From positions 248,001-312,000 of the forward strand of contig NZ_NIWT01000007.1 in assembly GCF_002236115.1 (NCBI RefSeq): DNA of 64,000 nucleotides, read 5' to 3'. Within the stretch, counting starts at the first letter, position 1, and each line of letters opens with the position of its first letter. Positions 42,038 through 50,288 of this stretch are shown piece by piece. This DNA is from Pseudomonas jessenii (GTDB taxonomy: Bacteria; Pseudomonadota; Gammaproteobacteria; Pseudomonadales; Pseudomonadaceae). The notes under the pieces were generated by a model that did not search any database, was not told the origin of the DNA, and saw only the letters and a list, made by a program, of their open reading frames with translations. The position numbers and the translations under genes are program-made.

Positions 42038-42472
42038 TCAGGAACGCGCCACTTCCGAGTGAGCGGTAAAACGGGTGGCGACAATCTTCCATTGCCCGGC
42101 GATACGCTGATAACGGTCCTGATAGAACCCACCCAACTGCCGCGTCGCCCCGCTCTCGCCATCCAGGTTGAAATACCACAGGGCCCAACGGCCCTGGGCT
42201 TCATCTTCGCTTAGCACATCGATTTCCGGGTTGGCGCCGTGATGCAGGTCGATCACCCGCTCATGGCAAGCCAGTTCGCGGTACAGCGCGACAAAACTGT
42301 TGCGCTCACGAAAGGTCCCCAACGGGCCGTAATCGATCAGTACTTCACCTTCGGCAAAGCAGTCGGCAATCACCTCGACCTGCTTGAGGTCGCAGGCGTT
42401 GAGGTAGCGATGCTTGAGCTGGCGAATATCCTCCAGCGCTTCCAGGCGGGCGATCCGCTGCTCCAGGTTCAT
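42038..42472 (-). CDS. SnoaL-like protein, possible hydroxysteroid dehydratase
   Basis: 144 aa NTF2/SnoaL-like fold: LEQRIARLEALEDIRQLKHRYLNACD, then DLHHGANPEIDVLSEDEAQGRWALWYF and a C-terminal GGFYQDRYQRIAGQWKIVATRF. This pattern of N-terminal helix with a Tyr (Tyr23) and a His pair (His77-His78) resembles bile-acid 7alpha-dehydratases (BaiE and Hsh-type). It overlaps the KSI gene by 4 bp. A dehydratase for a ring hydroxyl is a reasonable proposal, but the family also contains proteins with other functions. Last gene of the 47.7-42.0 kb operon. Confidence 0.7.
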   Translation of the reverse strand: MNLEQRIARLEALEDIRQLKHRYLNACDLKQVEVIADCFAEGEVLIDYGPLGTFRERNSFVALYRELACHERVIDLHHGANPEIDVLSEDEAQGRWALWYFNLDGESGATRQLGGFYQDRYQRIAGQWKIVATRFTAHSEVARS

Positions 42473-42858
42473 GCTGCACCTCGCGTCGTCACATTGACCT
42501 CACTCCAGTAGGCTTTCATCGAGCGGACCTTGCCGTCGGTATCGAATTCCATCACGTCGATCACATGCAGCGAGCACGGTTGCCCGCCCCACTCCATGTC
42601 GACCCGGAACGGCATCGCGCCGCAACCGTTGAGGGTCGCGCGAACCGGGCCGGTCTGGGTTGCGGAGACTTTCATCGCCCCCAGTCCTTCACGGTAAAAG
42701 CGCGCGATAGCGTCGATGCCCTGCAACGGCGCCTGGCCGACCGGGTCTTCAACGGTGGCGTCTTTGGCATAGAGCGCGAGGATGCCGTCGATGTCGCCGG
42801 CATCCACCAACTCCACGTAACGCGCCATTGTCGTCTGGATATGTTGTGCGCTGATCAT
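42469..42858 (-). CDS. ksi: Delta5-3-ketosteroid isomerase
   Basis: 129 aa. The catalytic residues of ketosteroid isomerase are all present: Tyr14, Asp38 (VEDPVG) and Asp101 (HVIDVM), plus Tyr30 and Tyr55. The sequence is close to the P. putida enzyme throughout (ARYVELVDAGDI, FYREGLGAMKV, CGAMPFRVDMEW, AYWSEVNV). It moves the C5 double bond to C4 in 3-keto-Delta5 steroids. It is located between the thiolase and the SnoaL-like gene in a C/D-ring operon, an unusual place for a ring-A enzyme. Confidence 0.95.
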   Translation of the reverse strand: MISAQHIQTTMARYVELVDAGDIDGILALYAKDATVEDPVGQAPLQGIDAIARFYREGLGAMKVSATQTGPVRATLNGCGAMPFRVDMEWGGQPCSLHVIDVMEFDTDGKVRSMKAYWSEVNVTTRGAA

Positions 42859-44061
42859 TCAGACCACCTCGAATAGAGCAGCAGCGCCCATGCCGCCACC
42901 GATGCACATGCTCACCACCACGTAACGCAAGCCGCGACGCTGGCCTTCGACCAATGCGTGGCCGACCATCCGCGCCCCGGACATGCCGAACGGATGGCCG
43001 ATGGCGATCGCCCCGCCGTTGACGTTGAGGCGCTCGGCCGGAATGCCCAGGGTGTCACGGCAATGCAGCACCTGGCAGGCGAACGCTTCGTTCAACTCCC
43101 AGAGGCCGATGTGGTCCATGGTCAGGCCATGACGCTTGAGCAGTTTCGGAATCGCGTAGATCGGGCCGATGCCCATCTCGTCGGAATTGCAGCCGGCGAC
43201 GGCCATGCCGCGATAGATCCCCAGCGGTTCCAGGCCACGTTTCTCGGCCATTTTCGCGCTCATCAACACCGAGGCCGACGCACCGTCGGACAACTGCGAG
43301 GCGTTGCCGGCGGTGATGAAACGACCCTTTTCGCTCCACTGACCACCCGGCCATACCGGCTCCAGCGCCTTCAGGCTCTGGAGAGTGGTGTCGATGCGGT
43401 TGCACTCATCGCGCAGCAAGGTGACGGTTTCATAACTGGTTTCGCCGGTGGCCTTGTCGAACAGTGCCTTGCGGCTGGTCAGCGGCGCGAGCTCCCGGTC
43501 GAAGCGTCCGGCGCTCTGGGCCTGTGCGGTACGCAACTGGCTCTGGTAGCTGTATTCGTCCTGTTCGTCTCGGGAGATGCCGTAGCGCGCGGAGACGATC
43601 TCGGCGGTTTCGATCATCGGGATGTAGGCGTGCGGGTCCAGCTCGATCACCGAACCCGACTGATTGCGATACAGGTTCTTGTGCTTGTTCTGCACCAGGG
43701 AAATCGACTCCAGGCCACCGGCCACGGCGATGTCGATTTCGTCGCACATGATGCCCTTGGCGGCCATGGCGATACTCATCAGTCCCGACGAGCACTGGCG
43801 CTCGACGGCCATCCCGGCAACCGATGCCGGCAAGCCTCCGGCAATCGCGCACAGACGCCCCAGGTTATAGGACTGCGTACCCTGCTGCGCGGCGGCGCCG
43901 ATGATCACGTCGTCCACTTCATCCGGTTCGATACCGGCACGGCGCACGGCTTCGCGCACCACATGTCCGCCCAGTTGCGGCGCTTCGGTGTCATTGAACG
44001 CACCGCGAAAGGCTTTGCCGATCGGGGTGCGGGCCGTGGAAACGATGACGGCTTCTTTCAT
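42859..44061 (-). CDS. fadA6: Acetyl-CoA acetyltransferase/thiolase, FadA6-like
   Basis: 400 aa. Nucleophile Cys90 (ERQCSSG), GHPFGMSGAR with the catalytic His near residue 350, and the C-terminal SMCIGGGMGAA with the acid/base Cys near 386. Complete thiolase. FadA6 thiolyses the ring-opened acyl-CoA in HIP degradation; the neighbouring IpdF-like SDR and acyl-CoA dehydrogenases agree. The gene ends one base before the KSI gene starts. Confidence 0.85.
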   Translation of the reverse strand: MKEAVIVSTARTPIGKAFRGAFNDTEAPQLGGHVVREAVRRAGIEPDEVDDVIIGAAAQQGTQSYNLGRLCAIAGGLPASVAGMAVERQCSSGLMSIAMAAKGIMCDEIDIAVAGGLESISLVQNKHKNLYRNQSGSVIELDPHAYIPMIETAEIVSARYGISRDEQDEYSYQSQLRTAQAQSAGRFDRELAPLTSRKALFDKATGETSYETVTLLRDECNRIDTTLQSLKALEPVWPGGQWSEKGRFITAGNASQLSDGASASVLMSAKMAEKRGLEPLGIYRGMAVAGCNSDEMGIGPIYAIPKLLKRHGLTMDHIGLWELNEAFACQVLHCRDTLGIPAERLNVNGGAIAIGHPFGMSGARMVGHALVEGQRRGLRYVVVSMCIGGGMGAAALFEVV

Positions 44062-44090
44062 GCTGGATTCCTCGAAAATGCTGTTGAAGG

Positions 44091-44549
44091 TCAGGCCGGG
44101 TAATAACGACTGATGGTGTCGACCACGCAGCCAGGGCGTTCCTCGCCGTCGATTTCGACGCTGACGCGGATGGTCGCCTGTACGCCGCCCTTCACTTCCT
44201 CGACCGCGATCAGTTGCGCACTGCCGCGCACCCGCGAGCCGACGCGCACCACCGAGGGGAAGCGCACCCGCTCACAGCCGTAATTGACGCCCATGGCCAG
44301 GCCACGGACCTCGACGATCTGCGGCAAGAACAGATTGACCAGCGACAGGCTCAGGTAGCCATGGGCAATGCAGGCGCCAAACGGACCGTTGGCGGCCTTG
44401 AGCGGATCGACGTGAATCCACTGGTGATCGCCCGTGGCGTCGGCAAACAGATTGATTCGGTCCTGACCCAGCAGCAGCCATTCGCTGACACCGAGCTCCT
44501 GGCCCACGGCGTCGAACAAGGCCATCGGCGTGTCGAAAATACGTGGCAT
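44091..44549 (-). CDS. MaoC-like hydratase
   Basis: 152 aa from ATG 44549 (GAGGG 8 nt upstream; GTG 44555 is in frame). Hot-dog fold with the hydratase 2 motif: FADATGDHQWIHVDPLKAANGPFGACIAHGYLSLSL (Asp and His catalytic). It hydrates a trans-2-enoyl-CoA. It lies 2 bp after the IpdF-like SDR and 29 bp before the thiolase. Likely the hydration step of the ring-D/C acyl-CoA beta-oxidation. Confidence 0.85.
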   Translation of the reverse strand: MPRIFDTPMALFDAVGQELGVSEWLLLGQDRINLFADATGDHQWIHVDPLKAANGPFGACIAHGYLSLSLVNLFLPQIVEVRGLAMGVNYGCERVRFPSVVRVGSRVRGSAQLIAVEEVKGGVQATIRVSVEIDGEERPGCVVDTISRYYPA

Positions 44550-44551
44550 GG

Positions 44552-45334
44552 TCACGCCCTCTGGCTGGACACCGACAACACTTCGCCGGTCATGTAGGAG
44601 CTGTAGTCGCTGGCCAGGAACATCATCACGTTGGCCACCTCCCAGACTTCGGCGGCGCGGCCGAACGCTTCGTTGGCGGCGAGTTGATCGAGCACTGCCT
44701 GGGGCGCGGATTTGCGCAGGAAATCGTGCAGGGCAATGCTCGGGCTGACCGCGTTGATGCGGATGCCGTAGTCAGCCGCCTCGACCGCTGCGCAGCGGGT
44801 CAGCGCCATCACGCCAGCCTTGGCGGCGGCGTAGTGCGCCTGTTCTTTCTGCGCGCGCCAGCCCAGCACCGAGGCGTTGTTGACGATCACTCCGGCACGC
44901 CGCTCCATCATTTTCGGCAGCATGGCGCGGGTCATGCGCATGGTGCCGGTGAGCGTCACGTCGATGACCCGATTCCACTCTTCATCGACCATGTCCACCA
45001 GCAAGCGCGAGCCGCCAAGCCCGGCGTTGTTGATCAACACGTCGACGCCTTGCAGGTCACGCTCGGCGCAGGCGATCAGCTGCTGTACCTGGGCTTCGTC
45101 GGCAACGTTGCAGACCTGGCCGAACACGTGTTGCAGCCCGGTGGTTTCGCGGGTTTTCAGCACCGCTTCGGCCAACCGGCCTTCATGGATATCGCTGATC
45201 ATCAGCGCACGACAGCCTTCTTCGGCGGCACGCACGGCGGCGGAAAAACCGATCCCGGCGCCTGCGGCGGCGGTGATCAGCACAGACTTGCCGCGCAGCA
45301 GGCCGCGACCTTCAACATATTGAGGTACAGACAT
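44552..45334 (-). CDS. ipdF: IpdF-like short-chain dehydrogenase
   Basis: 260 aa from ATG 45334 (AAGGAGAG 7 nt upstream). The unusual cofactor loop ITAAAGAGIGFSAA instead of TGxxxGIG matches IpdF/Rv3559c-type SDRs; NNAGLGG, the catalytic Ser in NNASVLG and YAAAK follow. IpdF oxidises the 5-hydroxyl of 5-OH-HIP-CoA. Neighbours (acyl-CoA dehydrogenases upstream, MaoC and thiolase downstream) match the HIP pathway. I call it IpdF from the loop and the context. Confidence 0.8.
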   Translation of the reverse strand: MSVPQYVEGRGLLRGKSVLITAAAGAGIGFSAAVRAAEEGCRALMISDIHEGRLAEAVLKTRETTGLQHVFGQVCNVADEAQVQQLIACAERDLQGVDVLINNAGLGGSRLLVDMVDEEWNRVIDVTLTGTMRMTRAMLPKMMERRAGVIVNNASVLGWRAQKEQAHYAAAKAGVMALTRCAAVEAADYGIRINAVSPSIALHDFLRKSAPQAVLDQLAANEAFGRAAEVWEVANVMMFLASDYSSYMTGEVLSVSSQRA

Positions 45335-45347
45335 GAACTCTCTCCTT

Positions 45348-46541
45348 TCAGGCGCGCGGACGCGGCTCTTTGGGCATGCCCAAGGCACGCTCGGCGATGA
45401 TGTTGCGCTGGATTTCGTTGCTGCCGCCGTAGAGGGTGTCGGCTCGGCTGAACAGGTAAAGCGACTGCAAACGGGTCAACTGGTAAGGCGCGGCTTCGAG
45501 CAATTCCGCCTCGGCGCCGAGGACGTCCATCGCCAACTTGCCGAGGCTGGCGTGCCAGGTCGACCAGAACAGCTTGTAGATGGTCGCCTCTTTGCGCAGC
45601 GAACCGTCCTGGCTACCCGAGAGCATGCGCAGCGAGTTGTAGCGCATGATCCGCAACCCGCTCCAGGCTTCGGCCAGGCGCTGACGCAGGATCGGATCGC
45701 GGTCGGCGCCATTGGACTTGGCGATGGCGATGATTTCGTTGAGTTCGTTCTGGAACTGCATCTGCTGGCCGAGGGTCGACACACCCCGCTCGAAGCCCAG
45801 CAGCGCCATGGCGATCTTCCAGCCTTCGCCCGGCGCGCCAATGATGTTGGTGGCGTCGGTGCGGGCATCGTCGAAGAACACTTCGTTGAATTCCGAGGTG
45901 CCGGTGAGTTGCTCGATGGGGCGTACGGTTATTTCTGTCTGGGCCATGGGCACCAGCAGGAACGACAGACCGCGATGGCCGACGCTACCCGGCTCGGTGC
46001 GGGCGATGACAAAGCACCAGTCCGATTCGTGGGCCAGGGAGGTCCAGACTTTCTGGCCATTGATGATCCAACTGCCGGTGGCTTCATCCAGCGTTGCGCG
46101 GGTCTTGACGTTGGCCAGGTCGGAACCGGCGCCCGGCTCTGAATAGCCCTGGCACCAGAACGACGTACCGTTGACGATCCCCGGTAAAAAACGCTGTTGC
46201 TGTTCGACCGTGCCGAATGCGGCGATGGTCGGCCCGGCCAGGCCTTCGCCGATATGCCCCATGCGGCCGGGGCCGCCGGCGCGGGCGTATTCTTCGTTGA
46301 AGATCACCTGCTGGGTGATCGACAGGCCGCGCCCGCCATGCTCCGGTGCCCAGCCGACGCAGGTCCAGCCACCCTCGGCGAGTTTGCGCTCCCAGGCTTT
46401 GCGCTCTTCGGGAAACATATGCTCATCGCCTGGACCACCGCGAAAACGCAGGGCTTCGAATTCGCCGCAGAGGTTGGCGCTCATCCAGTCGGCGACTTCC
46501 CGACGGAAGCGTTCGTCCTGCTCGCTGAAACTGATTTTCAT
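45348..46541 (-). CDS. Acyl-CoA dehydrogenase
   Basis: 397 aa from ATG 46541, overlapping the preceding stop as ATGA; the extra open frame upstream is a shadow. Motifs: YSEPGAGSDLANVKTRA, INGQKVWTSLAHESDWCF, and a C-terminal TLYGGSNEIQRNIIAERALGMP with the Glu-containing YGG(T/S)xEIQ segment. Closest in style to FadE30/FadE-type steroid dehydrogenases. It is the second of two adjacent acyl-CoA dehydrogenase genes, which in steroid pathways often make one heterotetramer. Confidence 0.9.
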   Translation of the reverse strand: MKISFSEQDERFRREVADWMSANLCGEFEALRFRGGPGDEHMFPEERKAWERKLAEGGWTCVGWAPEHGGRGLSITQQVIFNEEYARAGGPGRMGHIGEGLAGPTIAAFGTVEQQQRFLPGIVNGTSFWCQGYSEPGAGSDLANVKTRATLDEATGSWIINGQKVWTSLAHESDWCFVIARTEPGSVGHRGLSFLLVPMAQTEITVRPIEQLTGTSEFNEVFFDDARTDATNIIGAPGEGWKIAMALLGFERGVSTLGQQMQFQNELNEIIAIAKSNGADRDPILRQRLAEAWSGLRIMRYNSLRMLSGSQDGSLRKEATIYKLFWSTWHASLGKLAMDVLGAEAELLEAAPYQLTRLQSLYLFSRADTLYGGSNEIQRNIIAERALGMPKEPRPRA

Positions 46542-47710
46542 GGCTGCTCTCCCAGAATCACCGAAGCAATGCGCTCGCGATGCCAGGCCGGTAGCCCGAG
46601 GAAACTCTCGCTGGCGCGGGCGCGCTTGAAGTAGAGGTGCGGGTCGTATTCCCAGGTGAAACCGACACCGCCGTGCAACTGGATCGACTCGGAGGCGCAG
46701 GAGAAGTAGGTCTCGGAGCACTGCGCCTTGGCCAGCGCCGCCGCCAGCGGCAGTTCGGCCGCGACCTGCGGATCACCCTGGGGATCGAGGACTTCCTGGG
46801 CCACGCACGCGGCGTAATAACTGGCCGAACGGGCGCATTCGACTTGCAGCATCATGTCGGCGGCGCGGTGTTTGAGGGCCTGGAAACTGGCAATCGGGCG
46901 ACCGAACTGCTGGCGCTCCTGCATGTAGGCCACGCTGAGGTCGAGTACCTGCTGCGCGCCGCCGGTCTGCTCGGCAGCCAGGCCGATGCAGGCCAGTTGC
47001 AGGACTCGCTCAAGGTGCGACCAGCCGTTCCCGAGCTCACCCAGCAGGCAGTCGGCTTCAAGGTACAGGCCCTTGAGCTGGATCCGCGCCTGGCGCCGGG
47101 TCTGGTCCATGGTCGGCAGCATTTGCCGTTCGATGCCTGCGCATACGGCGTTCACGGCAAACAGGCTGATGCCCATTTCGCCAGTGGTTCCGGGTTGCCG
47201 TGCGGCAATGATCAACAGGTCAGCGCCATGGCCATCGAGCACATGCTTGAGGGTGCCGTCGAGGACGAACCCGTCGCCCTCAGCCACCACCGTTGCCTGG
47301 ACATCGTCGGCGGACCAGCCGTTGGCACTGCTGAACGCCAGGGTCGCGGTCACGCTGCCATCGGCAATCGACGGCAACCAGCGCTGCTTCTGTTGATCAT
47401 TGGCCGCCAGCAACAGCGCAGGGGTGGCCATGCAGGCGGTGGTGAAAAATGGCGAGCACAGCAAACGCCGGCCCATCTGTTCCAGCAGGATCGTCAGCTC
47501 GACAAAGCCGAGGCCCAGGCCCCCATAGGTTTCGGGGATATGAATGGCCGGCCAGTACATTTCCTGGCACAGACGCTGCCAGAGGGCTTCGTCGAACCCC
47601 CGTTCGCTGACCATTGCCGCGCGCACGGCGGCAGAATCCGAGACATCGGCGAGGAAACCCTCGGCCGATGCGCGGATCATTTCCTGTTCGTCGCTGAATG
47701 CAAACTCCAT
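46538..47710 (-). CDS. Acyl-CoA dehydrogenase (paired subunit)
   Basis: 390 aa from ATG 47710 (AGAAGG about 7 nt upstream). Less conserved than its neighbour: the usual FAD motif (SEPxAGSD) reads FSSANGWSADD, while the C-terminal LHGGVGFTWEYDPHLYFKRA is intact. This suggests a structural or asymmetric partner in an alpha2beta2 acyl-CoA dehydrogenase, as described for FadE pairs in actinobacteria. First gene of a seven-gene operon ending with the SnoaL-like gene. Start codon choice: MEFAFSDEQ aligns with the family. Confidence 0.85.
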   Translation of the reverse strand: MEFAFSDEQEMIRASAEGFLADVSDSAAVRAAMVSERGFDEALWQRLCQEMYWPAIHIPETYGGLGLGFVELTILLEQMGRRLLCSPFFTTACMATPALLLAANDQQKQRWLPSIADGSVTATLAFSSANGWSADDVQATVVAEGDGFVLDGTLKHVLDGHGADLLIIAARQPGTTGEMGISLFAVNAVCAGIERQMLPTMDQTRRQARIQLKGLYLEADCLLGELGNGWSHLERVLQLACIGLAAEQTGGAQQVLDLSVAYMQERQQFGRPIASFQALKHRAADMMLQVECARSASYYAACVAQEVLDPQGDPQVAAELPLAAALAKAQCSETYFSCASESIQLHGGVGFTWEYDPHLYFKRARASESFLGLPAWHRERIASVILGEQP

Positions 47711-47810
47711 CGCGGCGCCTTCTGCTCGTTTGGCGGGGCGCGCGTGGCGCAACACCCCTTTGAGCATGAAGTTTGGCGCCGCCCGGACGCGGCAGAATCG
47801 TTAGCCTTGC

Positions 47811-47828
47811 CTAGTCCGAACGGGCGAT
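47811..47828. promoter_or_regulatory. Steroid-regulon operator between acyl-CoA dehydrogenase operon and yceH
   Basis: CTAGTCC-GAAC-GGGCGAT on plus. Its asymmetric orientation points to yceH, where TGAAAA lies at 21 nt; toward the minus-strand operon no clear -10 is found at that distance. It probably serves the minus operon, but this is the one site that breaks the pattern. Confidence 0.55.
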
Positions 47829-47882
47829 GTCAAAGTGCGCCTACGCAAGTGAAAAACATGAATCGGCTAAGGATGCAGAACC

Positions 47883-48527
47883 ATGAGCACTGAGCAAGAG
47901 ACGACTTTCGACGAGCCACGGCTCAGCAGCACGGAAATCCGCATTCTGGGTTCGTTGATCGAGAAACAGGCCACCAGCCCGGAAACCTATCCCCTGACCC
48001 TCAATGCCCTGGTGATTGCCTGCAACCAGAAAACCAGCCGCGAGCCAGTGATGAACCTGACGCCGGGCCAGGTCGGTCAGAGCCTGCGCGCCCTCGAAGG
48101 ACGCGGCTTCGCCAGACTGGTGATGGGCAGCCGCGCCGACCGCTGGGAACACAAGGTCGACAAGGCTCTGGAACTGGTGCCGGCGCAGGTCATCCTGACC
48201 GGGCTGATGTTTTTGCGCGGCCCGCAGACCGTCAATGAACTGCTAACCCGCAGCGGCCGCATGCATGAATTCGAAGACACCGAACAGGTGGTGCATCAAC
48301 TCGAACGCCTGATTGCCCGGGGTCTGGCCGTGCTGATTCCGCGTCAGGCCGGCCAACGCGAAGACCGTTACACCCACGCCCTGGGCGACCCGGCGGATAT
48401 CGAAGCGATCATGGCGGCACGGCAAAACCCGGCCGAGCGTGGCGGCAGCGGGGTTTCGGTTGAACGGATCGAAGAACTGGAAGCGCGAATTGCGGCGCTG
48501 GAAGAAAGACTGGCCCGGCTCGAATAA
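47883..48527 (+). CDS. yceH: YceH family protein (DUF480)
   Basis: 214 aa, starting LSSTEIRILGSLIEKQATSPETYPLTLNALVIACNQKTSREPVM, diagnostic of DUF480. Two winged-helix domains and a C-terminal coiled coil (VERIEELEARIAALEERLARLE). Conserved in proteobacteria, function unknown. It is the first gene outside the steroid island. The operator 47811-47828 lies 55 nt ahead of it. Confidence 0.9.
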   Translation: MSTEQETTFDEPRLSSTEIRILGSLIEKQATSPETYPLTLNALVIACNQKTSREPVMNLTPGQVGQSLRALEGRGFARLVMGSRADRWEHKVDKALELVPAQVILTGLMFLRGPQTVNELLTRSGRMHEFEDTEQVVHQLERLIARGLAVLIPRQAGQREDRYTHALGDPADIEAIMAARQNPAERGGSGVSVERIEELEARIAALEERLARLE

Positions 48528-48600
48528 CCTGGATGTTTACCTGACACAACACTCCCACAATGGATCGTGGACCGACGGGCATGTGTGATTGACACAACCC

Positions 48601-48702
48601 CTGTAGGAGCGAGCCTGCTCGCGAAAAACGTCCAGACGACGCGCTCATTCAGACAGCACGCGTCATCGTTGACGTCCATCGCGAGCAGGCTCGCTCCTAC
48701 AG
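48601..48702. repeat. REP inverted pair
   Basis: CTGTAGGAGCGAGCCTGCTC facing GAGCAGGCTCGCTCCTACAG between two convergent genes. Confidence 0.9.
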
Positions 48703-48722
48703 TGGTTTGACGGTGCTCGTGG

Positions 48723-49241
48723 TTACTCGCCGTCCCAGTAATCCACCCCGTCCGCCTGCCGGGCCACCGCAACAAAGCCTGACGCATTACCCTCGGCATC
48801 CACCTTGAAGTCATCCATCACGGCGTATTTACCGGAATCCGGATATTCACAGATTTCCGGTGATTGCTGGGTGCTGACGGCCAGGTACCGCAACTCGCCT
48901 TTACTGGTATTGATGATCTGGTGCGCCTTTTCAGGCCCACCCGGTGGACAGGCGATCACATCACCGGCACGGATTGGAAACCGTTCGGATCCCAGGCGAA
49001 CCTGCCCTTCCCCGGCCACGACGTAGAACATTTCCTCATTGACCCGATGACTGTGAAACGGACTGCCGCGCTTGCCTGGCTCCAGCACATACAGGCGATA
49101 ACCCAGTTTTTGCGCCCCCAGTTGCTGACCGACAAGGGCCAGGCGCTGTTGATAGCGACCGGCGGTTTCACCGGTCGGCGCAAACGCTTCGGGTAGCGGC
49201 TCAAGTTCGATCGAATCCAGATTGAGAATGGGGGGATGCAT
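48723..49241 (-). CDS. Cupin-domain protein
   Basis: 172 aa from ATG 49241 (AGGAGG 5 nt upstream). Single cupin: motif 1 SPFHSHRVNEEMFYVVAGEG and motif 2 GDVIACPPGGPEKAHQIIN, with His ligands and the Glu present. Such proteins bind a metal and may isomerise or oxidise sugars or small organic acids. Located 9 bp downstream of an AroE-like gene, so probably same operon. No substrate can be named. Confidence 0.82.
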   Translation of the reverse strand: MHPPILNLDSIELEPLPEAFAPTGETAGRYQQRLALVGQQLGAQKLGYRLYVLEPGKRGSPFHSHRVNEEMFYVVAGEGQVRLGSERFPIRAGDVIACPPGGPEKAHQIINTSKGELRYLAVSTQQSPEICEYPDSGKYAVMDDFKVDAEGNASGFVAVARQADGVDYWDGE

Positions 49242-49250
49242 GGACACCTC

Positions 49251-50042
49251 CTAGCTGCGGGCAAACGCTACGGCCTTCTGGAATTGCTCGTCCGTCGGCC
49301 GTACACCGGTATAGAGCACAAATTGCTCCAGTGCCTGGATCGCGATCACTTCCAGCCCGGTGATGACCCGCTTGCCTTCGGCACGGGCACGCACGATCAG
49401 CGGTGTTTCCGAGGGTATCGCCACCACATCGAAGACAGTTTCCGCTTTTTCGATCACATCAGCCTCAAAGGCCAGTTGATCGGCCTCCGGTCCTCCCGTC
49501 ATGCCGATCGGGGTGACGTTGACCAGCATCCGCGGGCGACGACTCCCCAGTTCGGCCTGCCACTCATACCCCAAAGACTGCGCCAGCGCCTGCCCGGCGC
49601 GCTCGTTGCGGGCCACGATCAGGCCGTTTTCATAGCCGCCATCGCGCAAGGCACTCGCCACGGCCTTGGCCATGCCGCCGCTGCCGCGCAAGGCAAAGGT
49701 CGAGTCCTTGGGCACCTGGTGTTTTTCCAGCAACTGGGCAACGGCGATGTAGTCGGTGTTGACGATGGTGTTGATCGATTGAATGGCGGCGGCAGATGCG
49801 TCGAGTTCATCCACCAGGGCTATGCAGGCGTCCTTGAACGGCATCGACACGCCACAACCACGAATCCGCAGGGCGCGAATGCCGGCAACAGCACCCGTCA
49901 GGTCCTGGCTGGCAAAGGCCTTGTAGTAAAAATTCAAGTCCAGTTGTTCATACAGATGATTGTGAAAACGCAGGCCAAAGTTCCCCGGGCGCCCTGAAAG
50001 GGACATGCACAACTGGGTGTCTTTGTTGGGGTTCATCTGCAT
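49251..50042 (-). CDS. Shikimate/quinate dehydrogenase-like (AroE family)
   Basis: 263 aa from ATG 50042 (AAGGAG 7 nt upstream). AroE-like: GCGVSMPFKDACIALVDELDASAAAIQSINTIVN (substrate region, conserved Lys and Asn) and the NAD-binding glycine-rich segment LRGSGGMAKAVASAL; LVNVTPIGMTG follows. It is shorter than housekeeping AroE in the middle. It may oxidise quinate or a related alcohol rather than making shikimate. Operon with the cupin. Confidence 0.8.
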   Translation of the reverse strand: MQMNPNKDTQLCMSLSGRPGNFGLRFHNHLYEQLDLNFYYKAFASQDLTGAVAGIRALRIRGCGVSMPFKDACIALVDELDASAAAIQSINTIVNTDYIAVAQLLEKHQVPKDSTFALRGSGGMAKAVASALRDGGYENGLIVARNERAGQALAQSLGYEWQAELGSRRPRMLVNVTPIGMTGGPEADQLAFEADVIEKAETVFDVVAIPSETPLIVRARAEGKRVITGLEVIAIQALEQFVLYTGVRPTDEQFQKAVAFARS

Positions 50043-50288
50043 GGGCAAGCTCCTTCAAATGCACTTTTCGGATGGACGGGATTAGCCCTCCATCGGGTTC
50101 TGATCGATCATGTAAGCGTGTTCGCACGGGCCTACACGGGTCGGTAAGAAAGTCGGTACAGACCTTACACAAAATTTACCTCGCGGCCGTGCTGTTTTTC
50201 AGAAAAACGCTGTCTTAGAAGTATCCCCGCGACAATCCTTGGGTCTATTGCAGACACAAGCGCCGGGTTGAAGAACCGAGGTACTATC

